Origin: Nitrospira sp.
Lineage (GTDB): Bacteria; Nitrospirota; Nitrospiria; Nitrospirales; Nitrospiraceae
Direction: 5' to 3'
DNA length: 64,000 nucleotides
Assembly (NCBI GenBank): GCA_024760525.1
Contig: CP060500.1
Location: 124,001-188,000, forward strand
Position numbers and translations under genes: made by a program. Below, one piece after another: positions 1 through 9,724 of this stretch. Within the stretch, counting starts at the first letter, position 1. Every line of letters begins with the position of its first letter. Under the pieces are notes generated by a model, which was given only the letters and a program-made list of their open reading frames with translations, did not search any database and was not told the DNA's origin.

Positions 1-1
1 A

Positions 2-2290
2 CATCAGTTCGAGCAAGCCACCACCTTTGGTTCGCTCATTCAGCCCTGCCTGGACGAACAGAACATCACCTTTGCCCGTCAGGCCATGAAGACCAAAGAC
101 CTCGGCGGCCAGCTCTTTCTCCGTGAGACTCACGGCAAAGTCCTCCGCGTCTTGGAACAGGCGGAGATGTTGTGCCAGAGGTATCACGTTGTCGTGGCCA
201 ATCCGCCATATATGGGCGGGGGAGCGATGAATCCTCTTCTCAAAGAATATGTGAAGAAACATCTGACTTTGAGTAAACAAGACCTAATGACGTGCTTTAT
301 GCAGCGGGCAACAACGTTGGCAGTCCCCTTTGGCACGATAGCAGTAATTAATCTTCCCTCTTGGCTTTTTCTTTCTTCTTTTGAAGCCTTCAGAATCTAC
401 CTCATAGCAAATGAGACCATCTCCAGTTTGCTACATCTTGGGCGCGGTATATTCGGCTCAGATTTCGGGACGGTTGCGTTTGTGCTCAAGAATTGCCCGG
501 CAAACGGACGCAAGGGGATTTATCGAAGGCTTTTTGAACGGCATGTTGAGGTCGATTCAGTGAATGAAATAGAGGCTAAGTTTCTGAATCAATCCTTCGG
601 CAGGTTTGTTGCCGATCAAAGAGACTTTCTACAAATCCCTGGTGCGCCCATTGCCTATTGGGTCACTCCTGCAGTCAGGCATATTTTTGCTACTGCCACT
701 CCATTGAAGGACATTGCAAAGCCAAGACAAGGTTTGGCTACGACCAACAATTCTGCGTTTCTAAGAATGTGGTATGAGCCGGCACTTGAGCGAATTGGAT
801 TTGAAATGACGTCTGAGAATGAGGCGGAGCAAAGCAGGCAAAAGTGGTTTCCTCTCCAGAAAGGAGGATCATTTCGGAAATGGTATGGGAATAACGAATA
901 TGTGCTGAATTATGAGCGCCGGGGGCAAACCATCTGTGACTATATCGACAACACACCTGGGGTGCGAGTTGGTTCCAATGGAAGAGTAATCAACCGACAA
1001 TTTTACTTTCGAGAAGCAATCACCTGGTCGAGTCTCTCAATTTCGGCGCTTTCAATGCGCTATATGGGCAAAGGCTACATCTTCGAAACAAAAGGTTCTG
1101 CCTGTTTCTGTGATGACAGACTACTCTTGATGGAACTCCTCGGATACGCCAACAGTACTTTGGTAAATCAGTTTTTGCAGGCTCTATCTCCAACACTGGA
1201 TTTCCACGAAGGGCCGATAGGCAATTTGCCGGTCATCCCGATTAGGTCTCATGCTCAGCAGAATCTTGTCGCTGAGTGTATTTCCATCTCCCGCGCCGAC
1301 TGGGACAATTTCGAGACCTCCTGGGACTTCCGCGACCAGCCGCTGCTGCGGCCGGGGATGAAAGGCGCAACGCTGGAGGCGAGTTGGCGGAATTGGGCGG
1401 CGCATAGCACCGCCGCCATTCGTCGAATGAAGGAGCTGGAGACGGAAAACAACCGGCTCTTCATCGATGCCTACGGTCTCGCGGATGAGCTGACGCCAGA
1501 AGTCCCAGAGGACCAGATCACTCTCGCCCGCGCTGACCAGCGCAAGGACATGGCCGGCTTCCTCTCTTATGCCGTTGGCTGCATGATGGGCCGCTATTCG
1601 CTTGACAAGCCTGGACTCATCCTCGCTAACGCCAGCGACTCCCTGCGTGAGTTTCTAGCCAAAGTGGGACGGTCGCAGGATCAGCTCACCTTCGCCCCCG
1701 ACGAGGACGGCATCATCCCCGTGCTCGATGGCGAGTGGTTCGAGGACGACATCGTGGCCCGTGTACATGCTTTTCTGCGAGCTGCCTTCGCTGAGACTAC
1801 ACTGGAAGTAAATCTAGGCTTTATTGAGGAATCGCTGGGCAAAGATCTGCGCAAATACTTCCTTGCCGACTTCTACAAGGACCACCTCAAAACCTACAAG
1901 AAGCGTCCGATCTACTGGCTGTTCTCCAGCGGCAAGGAGCGCGCGTTCCAATGCCTCGTCTATTTGCACCGGTATCAAGACGGCACGCTGGCCCGTATGC
2001 GCACGGAATATGTCATTCCGTTGCAAGGCAAAATGGCCGCTCGGATTGAACAACTGGCTTCCGAGACCCAGAAGGCATCTTCCACTTCCCAACGTAAGAC
2101 ACTGGAAAAGGAACGAGACAAGCTTCTGAAGCACCAAACTGAACTCCGGGCATTTGACGAGAAGCTGCGGCACTATGCCGATCAGCGGATCGCATTGGAC
2201 CTCGACGACGGGGTGAAGGTCAATTATGGGAAGTTTGGCGATCTCCTCGCCGAGGTCAAAGCCGTGACAGGCGGAACGGACGAGGACTGA
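2..2290 (+). CDS. pglX: BREX adenine-specific DNA methyltransferase PglX (3' part, runs off left edge)
   Basis: The reading frame is open from the left edge, so the gene starts outside the window; the first ATG at 86 is internal. About 762 C-terminal residues are visible, whereas type 1 BREX PglX proteins are usually 1100-1200 residues. The catalytic motif IV NPPY lies at 200-211 within VVVANPPYMGG; the SAM-binding motif I must lie upstream of the window. The remainder is the long target-recognition and C-terminal region, with a charged helical stretch near the end. PglX performs the N6-adenine methylation that marks self DNA in BREX and is also needed for phage restriction. Its stop overlaps the pglZ start (TGATG), showing translational coupling. 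The order pglX-pglZ-brxL is the usual type 1 order, so brxA, brxB and brxC are expected to the left. Confidence 0.93.
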   Translation, partial: HQFEQATTFGSLIQPCLDEQNITFARQAMKTKDLGGQLFLRETHGKVLRVLEQAEMLCQRYHVVVANPPYMGGGAMNPLLKEYVKKHLTLSKQDLMTCFMQRATTLAVPFGTIAVINLPSWLFLSSFEAFRIYLIANETISSLLHLGRGIFGSDFGTVAFVLKNCPANGRKGIYRRLFERHVEVDSVNEIEAKFLNQSFGRFVADQRDFLQIPGAPIAYWVTPAVRHIFATATPLKDIAKPRQGLATTNNSAFLRMWYEPALERIGFEMTSENEAEQSRQKWFPLQKGGSFRKWYGNNEYVLNYERRGQTICDYIDNTPGVRVGSNGRVINRQFYFREAITWSSLSISALSMRYMGKGYIFETKGSACFCDDRLLLMELLGYANSTLVNQFLQALSPTLDFHEGPIGNLPVIPIRSHAQQNLVAECISISRADWDNFETSWDFRDQPLLRPGMKGATLEASWRNWAAHSTAAIRRMKELETENNRLFIDAYGLADELTPEVPEDQITLARADQRKDMAGFLSYAVGCMMGRYSLDKPGLILANASDSLREFLAKVGRSQDQLTFAPDEDGIIPVLDGEWFEDDIVARVHAFLRAAFAETTLEVNLGFIEESLGKDLRKYFLADFYKDHLKTYKKRPIYWLFSSGKERAFQCLVYLHRYQDGTLARMRTEYVIPLQGKMAARIEQLASETQKASSTSQRKTLEKERDKLLKHQTELRAFDEKLRHYADQRIALDLDDGVKVNYGKFGDLLAEVKAVTGGTDED

Positions 2291-4920
2291 TGGATGCTCG
2301 TCAAATTCAGGACACGCTCGACCGCATATATAAGGAAGAGGGAGCCAGGATTGTCTTCTGGAACGATCCCGACAAAGAGTTCCAGACTATTCTGCCTGCG
2401 CTGAACCTCGACGGGGTGAACATCATCCAGCTCAACGAGCTAGGCGCGCTCGAAGTGAAGATTCGTGTGGAGCGGGAGGACCCCACAGGGCGGTATCTGC
2501 TCTATTCCCCAAGTGAAGAGCCCGATTACGAGAACGATTGGCTTCTCGACGTGCGCCTGTATAGTCGCCCATTCCGGGCCGACCGCGCTTCGATTCTCCT
2601 CAATGAGCTTGGTTTGAAGAATCTCCACCTTCGCCAGTATTTGTCAGACCGCCGGAAGTTTTTTGACAACAAAGAACGGCTCCAAAAGCTGAAGAGCTTG
2701 GTTGAGCCCAATGATCTAGCCAGCGACCTGGACCGCAAAATGATCGCCACGGTCGTGAAGGCAGAGCAGCCGGAATGGTTCAACATCATCCGTACGCTCT
2801 ACCATGCCTATACTGACAACGACGATGAGATTGACTTGCAGACGGAACCGGCAGCTTGGGAACAGATCGAGAAATTTGATTTAGACAAGCCTTTCTGGGA
2901 GATGGCCAAGACTACGTTCGGCTATTCGGAAGAGACTCCGACGCTTAAGAATCTTCTACTCAGACTCTTTGTGACCGACTACGTGCATCATCTGAAGGCC
3001 GCTCCGCCAAGTGCGCTTCTGCATTTAACTCTCCCGACACAGGGGCGCTCGAATGCCGTCGTCTGCCTTGGGCAATGGCGCGACAGCAGCAGCAAAGGCA
3101 GTAGCTATGACCGACTCTCCGAGGAAGTGGCGGCCCTGATTCACGTAGAAGATTACTTGCTCGGCTTGGAGATCACGGATTTGCTCGATGTGATGACGTT
3201 CCTTGTGGTGGAACGGGGGATCGCCAGCCGTCTGCGGGAGCGCGTGCATCAGACGGCGGACATGATCAACCCCGATGAAGTGCGGTCAATCGTCACCCGC
3301 AGGCAGGCTGGACACTGGGCTTCGCTCATGGTGAACGGTTCCCAGACGGTGCCGCGACGGGCGCTCCATGCGGTGTATGACGCGCTGGTTGCTGCCGCTG
3401 ATTTCTTTGCCCTGCGGAACCAACATCGAGACGGGTTCGCCTTTCTCGATGCGACGGCTCTCTATCGGGCCTACGAGGGAAAGTTATTCCGTTTTGACCA
3501 ACTGTATCGCCATTTCTGCGAAGCCGCTGATCATGCCGAGGCACAAGGCTGGAACATCCTGAAGCCGTTGCGGGAGTTGATCGAGGATTGTTATGCGAAT
3601 TGGTACGTCCCGACGCTCTCATTAGCCTGGGGAAACTTTCTTGATCCCCAAGGCACGGCCCAACTTCTTAGCAAGTGGCAGCTCGAACAGATCCCCAGCC
3701 AGCAAGAGTTCTTCAACCGTCAGGTGCGTCCTCGTCTGGAGGAAGCGGAGAATCGGAAGGCGTATGTCATCATCAGCGACGCGTTCCGCTACGAGGCGGC
3801 CCAGGAACTTACGCAAGAGCTTAATGGCACATACCGCTTTGAAGCGACATTGGCTTCGCAGCTTGGTGTCTTGCCCTCATACACCGCTCTTGGGATGGCG
3901 AGCTTGCTCCCTTACAACACGTTGTCGTTTAAGCCAAATGGCGACGTCTTGGTGGATGGGAAGTCCACCTCTTCGACAGAACTGCGGGGGGAAGTCCTAG
4001 GATCAGTTGAGGGGGTAGCCTGCAAGGCCAGCGAGTTGGTGTCGATGAAGAAAGAACAAGGTCGTGAATTTGTGAGCGGTAAACGGGTTGTCTACATTTA
4101 CCACGACACGGTCGATGCGATTGGCGATAAGGCTGCGACAGAGGAGAAAACATTTGAATCGGTACGAACGGCGATCGGCGAACTGGCTTCTCTCGTGGCC
4201 TATGTCATCAACAGTCTGAATGGCAACCATGTGGTCATTACGGCGGATCACGGGTTCCTTTTCACAGAGTCTTCACCCGGTGAGCCGGAAAAGAGCAAGT
4301 TGGATGAGAAGCCAAACGGGACCGTGCGAGCCAAAAAGCGCTATGTGATCGGGCATAACCTCCCTGATCATGAGTCCGTGTGGCATGGCAAGACCGCAGT
4401 CACTGCTGGTGCTGAGGGCGGAATGGAATTCTGGATTCCCAAGGCAGCCAATCGTTTCCACTTCACTGGCGGTGCTCGTTTCGTGCACGGGGGCGCCATG
4501 TTGCAAGAAATCGTTGTGCCGGTGATCACGGTCAAGCACAAGAAAGATAAGTCCACTCGCGAAGACACCAAGGTCAAGTCCGTAACCGTGCATGTGTTGG
4601 GAGCCAGCCACAAAGTCACAACGAACCGTCATCGCTTCGAACTGATCCAAGTGGAACCAGTCAGCGAACGGGTGAAGCCGATCACACTGAAGGTGGCGAT
4701 CTACGAGGGAGATAACGTCGTCACGAATGTCGAGACCGTGACGTTTGATAGTACCTCAGATAAGATGGACGAACGTAAGAAGTGGGTTCACGTAGTGCTG
4801 CAAGATCATCAGTATCACAAGAACACCGCATATCGGCTCGTCCTGCGGGATGCTGACACTGGAATTGAGCAACAGAGTGTACCGGTGACCATTGATAGGG
4901 TGTTTGCCGATGACTTCTGA
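2290..4920 (+). CDS. pglZ: BREX alkaline-phosphatase-superfamily protein PglZ
   Basis: An 876-residue protein beginning one base inside the pglX stop codon. The PglZ domain is recognisable from VIISDAFRYEA (about residues 490-505) and ITADHGFLF (about residues 649-657), the Asp/His metal-site motifs of the alkaline phosphatase superfamily. The N-terminal half is the type 1 BREX-specific helical region, and the C-terminus after about residue 750 is beta-rich. PglZ is a core component required for both BREX methylation and exclusion; its exact reaction in phage defence is not settled. It overlaps brxL by 11 nt. Length and gene order fit an intact type 1 system and no frameshift is seen. Confidence 0.93.
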   Translation: MDARQIQDTLDRIYKEEGARIVFWNDPDKEFQTILPALNLDGVNIIQLNELGALEVKIRVEREDPTGRYLLYSPSEEPDYENDWLLDVRLYSRPFRADRASILLNELGLKNLHLRQYLSDRRKFFDNKERLQKLKSLVEPNDLASDLDRKMIATVVKAEQPEWFNIIRTLYHAYTDNDDEIDLQTEPAAWEQIEKFDLDKPFWEMAKTTFGYSEETPTLKNLLLRLFVTDYVHHLKAAPPSALLHLTLPTQGRSNAVVCLGQWRDSSSKGSSYDRLSEEVAALIHVEDYLLGLEITDLLDVMTFLVVERGIASRLRERVHQTADMINPDEVRSIVTRRQAGHWASLMVNGSQTVPRRALHAVYDALVAAADFFALRNQHRDGFAFLDATALYRAYEGKLFRFDQLYRHFCEAADHAEAQGWNILKPLRELIEDCYANWYVPTLSLAWGNFLDPQGTAQLLSKWQLEQIPSQQEFFNRQVRPRLEEAENRKAYVIISDAFRYEAAQELTQELNGTYRFEATLASQLGVLPSYTALGMASLLPYNTLSFKPNGDVLVDGKSTSSTELRGEVLGSVEGVACKASELVSMKKEQGREFVSGKRVVYIYHDTVDAIGDKAATEEKTFESVRTAIGELASLVAYVINSLNGNHVVITADHGFLFTESSPGEPEKSKLDEKPNGTVRAKKRYVIGHNLPDHESVWHGKTAVTAGAEGGMEFWIPKAANRFHFTGGARFVHGGAMLQEIVVPVITVKHKKDKSTREDTKVKSVTVHVLGASHKVTTNRHRFELIQVEPVSERVKPITLKVAIYEGDNVVTNVETVTFDSTSDKMDERKKWVHVVLQDHQYHKNTAYRLVLRDADTGIEQQSVPVTIDRVFADDF

Positions 4921-6958
4921 CAACAAAGCGATTGATACCAGCCTCGACGATCTCCTCAATTGGCATTTTGCCGGCAAGGTCGTTCGCAAAGATCTGACCA
5001 AGTTGGTCAAAGAGGGGGCGAATGTCCCCGTATACGTGTTGGAGTACCTCCTGGGCACCTACTGCGCATCCAACGACGAGACCATCATCAAAGACGGACT
5101 CGTTACGGTAAAGAATATTCTGGCCGAGAACTATGTGCGTCCTGATGAAGCGGAGAAGGTCAAGTCCACCGTTCGCGAGCGTGGAAGTCTCAAAATCATC
5201 GATAAGATCACTGTGACGCTGAATGAAAAACGAGACGTCTATGAAGCCCTCCTCGCGAATCTTGGTGTGAAAGGGGTTGAGGTCAGCACCAGCTACGTCA
5301 AAAAGTTTGAGAAGCTGCTCGTGGGAGGCATCTGGTGCATTGTGACGCTGCAGTATTTCTATGAGGAGAACCAGAAGGGCTCACCATTCGTCATTCAGGA
5401 CCTGAAGCCGATCCAGATGCCGAACATGGATCTGGAGGAGCTCTTTCAGGGACGGCGGGCGTTCACAGAAGAGCAGTGGATTGACGTCTTATTGCGATCA
5501 ACAGGTATGGAACCCACGAATTTCAGCCAACGCGTGAAGTGGCACTTATTGGCCCGCATGATCCCTTTGGTGGAGAACAACTACAACATCTGTGAACTAG
5601 GCCCACGAGGGACCGGCAAGAGTCACATCTACAAGGAAATCAGTCCCAATAGCATTCTTGTCTCCGGTGGCCAAACGACCGTTGCGAATTTGTTCTACAA
5701 CATGGCGCGACGGACCGTTGGACTCGTCGGCGTCTGGGATGTCGTGGCTTTTGATGAGGTCGCTGGGATTACGTTTAAAGAAAAAGATGGCGTCCAGATC
5801 ATGAAAGATTACATGGCCTCAGGGTCCTTCTCTCGTGGACGGGATGCCATCAATGCCTACGCCTCTATGGTGTTTGTCGGGAATATCAATCAGTCCGTGG
5901 ACACACTGGTAAAGACCAGTCATCTCCTGGCCCCCTTCCCGGATGACATGATCGACAGCGCCTTCTTTGACCGGTTCCATGCCTACATTCCAGGCTGGGA
6001 AATTCCCAAGATGCGGCCGGAATTCTTCACCAACCAGTACGGCATGATCGTGGATTACCTCGCTGAATGGATGCGTGAGATGCGCAAGCGAACATTTGGC
6101 GATGCCATCAGCAAGTATTTCAAGCTCGGCAGAGATCTCAATCAGCGAGATACGATCGCTGTTAAGCACACCGTATCCGGGCTCTTGAAGCTGCTGTATC
6201 CCAATGAAGAATACAACAAGGACGCCGTTCGTCGATGCCTCGAATATGCCTTAGAAACACGTCGGCGAGTAAAGGAGCAGCTGAAGAAGATCGGCGGAAT
6301 GGAATTCTTTGACGTGCACTTTAGCTACATCGACCTAGAAACGTTGCAAGAGAAGTTTATCAGTGTGCCCGAACAGGGCGGAGGCACACTCATCCCTGAC
6401 GGTCCCATGAGCCCAGGAGCGTTACACACAGTCGCCACTGGGGGAGCAGGTCACTTAGGGTTGTATCGACTGGAGACTCAAGTAACGGCTGGAAATGGGG
6501 CGCTGAAGACTTCCGGCCTGGGATCGAACAGCGCAGCGAAAGAAGCTATCAAAGTCGGTTTTGACTTCTTCAGAGCGAATGCCTCTCGCGTCAGTGCCTC
6601 AATTAAGGCTGGCGATCATGACTATCACCTTCACATCGTGGAGCTGCACAATACCGGGCCTACCAATGCCTTGACCCTGTCCGCATTTGTCGCGCTGTGT
6701 TCGGCTGTCTTCGGAAAGCCGATTCAGTCTCAGATGGTTGTCCTCGGTAGCATGAGTCTCGGTGGCAACGTGATTCCGGTTGAAAACCTGGCTGAGTCTC
6801 TTCAGATGGCCTTCGACTCTGGAGCGAAGCGTATTCTGCTCCCCATGGCCAGTGTGCGTGATATCCCAACCATACCTGGCGAGTTGTTTGCCAAGTTCCA
6901 GACGAGTTTCTACGCAGATCCCACGGATGCCGTGTTTAAGGCGTTGGGGGTCGAATAG
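4910..6958 (+). CDS. brxL: BREX Lon-like AAA+ protein BrxL
   Basis: The ATG at 4910 (MTSDNKAID) is chosen over the in-frame ATG at 4892 because BrxL proteins begin shortly before the conserved LLNWHFAGKVVRKDLTK segment. The product is 682 residues. A Walker A motif, GPRGTGKS, lies at residues 231-238, and a Walker B-like segment, VVAFDEVAG, follows about 50 residues later. The C-terminus is Lon-protease-like (GSMSLGGNVIPVENL and SGAKRILLP). BrxL forms DNA-binding AAA+ ring assemblies and is needed for restriction but not for methylation in several type 1 BREX systems. It is the last gene of the operon; about 100 bp of non-coding sequence without a clear terminator hairpin follows. Confidence 0.93.
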   Translation: MTSDNKAIDTSLDDLLNWHFAGKVVRKDLTKLVKEGANVPVYVLEYLLGTYCASNDETIIKDGLVTVKNILAENYVRPDEAEKVKSTVRERGSLKIIDKITVTLNEKRDVYEALLANLGVKGVEVSTSYVKKFEKLLVGGIWCIVTLQYFYEENQKGSPFVIQDLKPIQMPNMDLEELFQGRRAFTEEQWIDVLLRSTGMEPTNFSQRVKWHLLARMIPLVENNYNICELGPRGTGKSHIYKEISPNSILVSGGQTTVANLFYNMARRTVGLVGVWDVVAFDEVAGITFKEKDGVQIMKDYMASGSFSRGRDAINAYASMVFVGNINQSVDTLVKTSHLLAPFPDDMIDSAFFDRFHAYIPGWEIPKMRPEFFTNQYGMIVDYLAEWMREMRKRTFGDAISKYFKLGRDLNQRDTIAVKHTVSGLLKLLYPNEEYNKDAVRRCLEYALETRRRVKEQLKKIGGMEFFDVHFSYIDLETLQEKFISVPEQGGGTLIPDGPMSPGALHTVATGGAGHLGLYRLETQVTAGNGALKTSGLGSNSAAKEAIKVGFDFFRANASRVSASIKAGDHDYHLHIVELHNTGPTNALTLSAFVALCSAVFGKPIQSQMVVLGSMSLGGNVIPVENLAESLQMAFDSGAKRILLPMASVRDIPTIPGELFAKFQTSFYADPTDAVFKALGVE

Positions 6959-7062
6959 GGCGTGGTTACATAATCGTTGGTTTCTGTTTTGCTACGTTCA
7001 CTGTAAAAGTGCTGAATGCTGAGTCAAGTGGCACTGCTTCAGACTGAGCGAAGAGGCTCGCC

Positions 7063-7482
7063 ATGCTGGTGTTTTTTCTCCTCTTGCTTCTACCTCTCTC
7101 CGTCCACGCGGAAGACCTCGGCGAGCTGAGCGCGAATCCCTTCAATCCTGAGTCCACAGCCAATCCGTTCGGGGCCGGCAGCCCCTTCAAGCCGGACGGC
7201 ATCAACAATCCCTTCAGCCCCCATGGCAGTCCCTTCAGCAATCAATCGGCCACGAATCCGTTCGCTACCGATGCGCCTCGCCTGTATGACCAGCAAGGAA
7301 ACTACCGCGGCAAGCTCAGCGCGAACCCCTATGATCCTGATTCGACCAGTAACCCCTACGGCCGCTACGGCTCTCCGTTCTCACCGGACTCGATCAAGAA
7401 TCCTTTCGGCGCCGGCAATCCCTATAGTCCCAACAGTCCCACGAATCCCTACGGCCGCGGCCTGAGGATCGAAGGGAAGTGA
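7063..7482 (+). CDS. Small secreted NP[F/Y]-repeat protein
   Basis: A 139-residue protein with an N-terminal signal peptide (hydrophobic core about residues 2-14, likely cleavage after VHA). The mature part is almost entirely nine degenerate repeats centred on NPF or NPY, such as ANPFNPES, TNPFATD and NPYGRG, with a short non-repeat segment (RLYDQQGNYRGKL) between the first four and the last five. The two halves look like an internal duplication, since SANPFNPES matches SANPYDPD. No enzymatic domain is visible. Similar low-complexity secreted proteins occur in several environmental bacteria, but their role is unknown to me. It lies between BREX and an IS element and has no evident link to defence. 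The GAAGAGG upstream of the ATG is only a weak ribosome-binding site. Confidence 0.72.
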   Translation: MLVFFLLLLLPLSVHAEDLGELSANPFNPESTANPFGAGSPFKPDGINNPFSPHGSPFSNQSATNPFATDAPRLYDQQGNYRGKLSANPYDPDSTSNPYGRYGSPFSPDSIKNPFGAGNPYSPNSPTNPYGRGLRIEGK

Positions 7483-7867
7483 TCCATCCGCTGACCTGCT
7501 CCCCCTGATCTCGTGGCTGCTTGCCACTTCAGCCCTACACCGCGGCGCAGAGCTGGTTATCATTGCCATCCCCGCAAGTGGCCGACTAGCTCACCCCTCC
7601 GAGGCGCAACGCTCGCGCCAGTGTCTCTGTCACTCCCGCTGCTAATTCTCGCCGACAACGACCTCTGCTTTATTGTTCTGGAGGGGATCATGTGCAATGA
7701 CCGGACGGTCATTGCACGACAAGCGGCGTTGGACTTAGCTTCCAAGCCTTCCTAGAATGCGCCTCCCTGCGAGGTCCCCATGTCCCTCTCGTTTCGCTCT
7801 TATCGTGGTTTCCCCTGTGTAATGCGCTGTGACGAACAACTCTGGTACATGCGTCAAACGACCGCTT
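7483..7867. other. Non-coding interval between NP-repeat gene and IS1182-type element
   Basis: I see no supportable gene; the short open frames here lack ribosome-binding sites and domain content. The one clear structure is the perfect 12-bp inverted repeat at 7692-7717, listed separately. Confidence 0.5.
7692..7717. repeat. Perfect 12-bp inverted repeat with 2-nt spacer
   Basis: GTGCAATGACCG, then GA, then CGGTCATTGCAC. The near-continuous 26-bp dyad is too tightly spaced for a good RNA hairpin loop and is not followed by a T-run. It is more like a protein-binding site or cruciform than a terminator. No gene starts directly at it. Confidence 0.7.
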
Positions 7868-9659
7868 TCGACCGAGGCTGTGTGAAAACGTGGGCCGCAT
7901 CCGTACGGGACAGTGAGTTCTTGTCCACCTCACATACTTCAGTGACCGAGTGGACTGTAGCAATGCATTCGGGAGTCGGTTGCCATTGCGATGCCGCTCG
8001 ATACGTTGTATTTTCCACCACATGATCACGCGTCCCATGGTGACGATGCTACGACGGATCTCATCGGCACAGTCCACTCGCCTGACGAGGTGTCCCTGAT
8101 GAAGCGCTTCATTTCAGGGCAAGACCGGTCGCAACACACCCTGTTTCCGGAGTCACTTGAGGACTACATCGCCGAGGACAATCCCGTTCGTGTGGTTGAC
8201 GTCTTCGTCGACGGGCTCGACTTGGCCAAGCAGGGGTTTGATGGCGTACAACCGGAAGCGACCGGCAGACCGTCCTACCATCCCGCCGTGCTGCTCAAGC
8301 TCTATATCTACGGATACCTCAATCGGATTCAGTCCAGCCGGCGCCTGGAACGCGAGTCCCAGCGCAATGTCGAGCTGATGTGGTTGCTCACCCGGTTACA
8401 GCCGGACTTTAAGACCATTGCGGACTTCCGGAAAGACCAGGGCGCGGCGATCCGTCGCGTCTGCCGAGAATTCGTCCTGCTGTGCCGGCGGCTCAACCTG
8501 TTTTCCGACGCCCTCGTCGCCATTGACGGCAGCAAGTTCAAGGCCGTGAACAATCGCGACAAGAACTTCACCGACCGGAAGCTCCACGCCCGTCTCGAGC
8601 AACTCGAAGCCAGTATCGCACGCTACCTCACCGAACTGGATCGAGCCGATCGCGATCCCGCGTTGGTGCCCGAGGCCCGGGTGCATCATCTGAAGGAGAA
8701 ACTGCAGACCGTCAACACGCAGATCCAGCGCCTGAATGAAATGGGTGCGCTCATGCGTGACGCGCCCGATGGCCAGATTTCACTCACCGACCCGGACGCC
8801 CGCTCCATGGCCACGAGTGGTCGCGGCACCGGCATGGTGGGCTACAACGTGCAAATCGCCGTGGACACGAAACACCATCTGATCGTGGCGGACGAGGTGA
8901 CGAACCACGGACACGACCGGCAGCAGCTCGCGCCTGTGGCCCAACACGCGGCGCAGGCGACCGGCCATGCACGCCTCACGGTGCTGGCCGACCGAGGCTA
9001 TTTCAATGGCGAGCAAATCCGGGAATGCGAGCAGCAGGGGATCGCCACCTTGGTGCCCAAGCCGCTGACCTCCAACAACAACGCAGCAGGCCTGTTCGAC
9101 AAGCGCGATTTCGTCTACCTCCCCGAGCGCAACGCCTACCGCTGCCCTGCCGGGGAGCACGCGATCTATCGCATGACGAGCCTTGAACGCGGCCTCGCGC
9201 AGCACCGCTACTGGTCCTCGGCCTGTCCGCGCTGCCCGCTGAAAGCGCGCTGCACCACGGGCGACTACCGGCGTATCTCGCGCTGGGAACATGAATCGGT
9301 CCTGGAAGCCATGCAGGATCGGCTGGATCGAACGCCGAACGCCATGAAACTACGCCGGCAGACCGTGGAACACGTCTTCGGCACGCTCAAGGCGTGGATG
9401 GGGGCGACGCATTTCCTGATGAAGACGTTGCCGAAGGTCAACACAGAGATGAGTTTGCACGTGCTGGCGTACAACCTGAAGCGCACCATGCGAATCTTCG
9501 GCGTAAAACCCCTGATGGCGGCCATGACAGGGTAGCAAGCCCGGTCTTGTTGCGACACTGAACGGCATGTCCGTCACGCCAAGTCAAACGTAGCCGCAAT
9601 GCCACAGGTACAAAGATTTCACTCGCTCTGCATTTCTATTTTCACACGGCCTCGGTCGA
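7868..9659 (+). mobile_element. IS1182-type insertion sequence
   Basis: A transposase gene is bracketed by terminal inverted repeats. The left end, TCGACCGAGGCTGTGTGAAA, begins at 7868. The right end has the complementary run TTTTCACACGGCCTCGGTCGA ending at 9659. The core differs at one position (T versus C). No target-site duplication is evident directly next to these ends, so the true ends may be a few bases off. The transposase frame is intact, so the copy may be active. Confidence 0.82.
8099..9535 (+). CDS. IS1182-family DDE transposase
   Basis: The start MKRFISGQDRSQ at 8099 is preferred over the upstream in-frame ATG at 7991, because IS1182 transposases begin close to the conserved segment QHTLFPESLEDYI. 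The product is 478 residues. It shows the N-terminal DUF772-like region (PSYHPAVLLKLYIYGYLNR), a catalytic Asp in VAIDGSK, a DDE core with VLADRGYFNGEQI, a C-terminal Cys-rich segment (CPAGEHA, CPRCPLKARC) and a terminal segment (RRQTVEHVFGTLK) carrying the catalytic Glu. It cuts and rejoins the element ends. Intact full length, no frameshift. Confidence 0.92.
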   Translation: MKRFISGQDRSQHTLFPESLEDYIAEDNPVRVVDVFVDGLDLAKQGFDGVQPEATGRPSYHPAVLLKLYIYGYLNRIQSSRRLERESQRNVELMWLLTRLQPDFKTIADFRKDQGAAIRRVCREFVLLCRRLNLFSDALVAIDGSKFKAVNNRDKNFTDRKLHARLEQLEASIARYLTELDRADRDPALVPEARVHHLKEKLQTVNTQIQRLNEMGALMRDAPDGQISLTDPDARSMATSGRGTGMVGYNVQIAVDTKHHLIVADEVTNHGHDRQQLAPVAQHAAQATGHARLTVLADRGYFNGEQIRECEQQGIATLVPKPLTSNNNAAGLFDKRDFVYLPERNAYRCPAGEHAIYRMTSLERGLAQHRYWSSACPRCPLKARCTTGDYRRISRWEHESVLEAMQDRLDRTPNAMKLRRQTVEHVFGTLKAWMGATHFLMKTLPKVNTEMSLHVLAYNLKRTMRIFGVKPLMAAMTG

Positions 9660-9724
9660 GACCTGCCGGTCACCGGGCATGTGTTCTGACACTACCCGCC
9701 AGATCAAATCCAAACACCTACACT

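Noticed and set aside
1814..2173. 119-residue minus-strand frame in pglX
   Set aside because: Antisense shadow of a conserved gene.
7991..8098. N-terminal extension of the IS1182-type transposase
   Set aside because: The family starts near MKRFISGQD; the extension is low quality and contains IS terminal sequence.
8780..9292. 170-residue minus-strand frame inside the IS1182-type transposase
   Set aside because: Shadow of the well-supported transposase frame.
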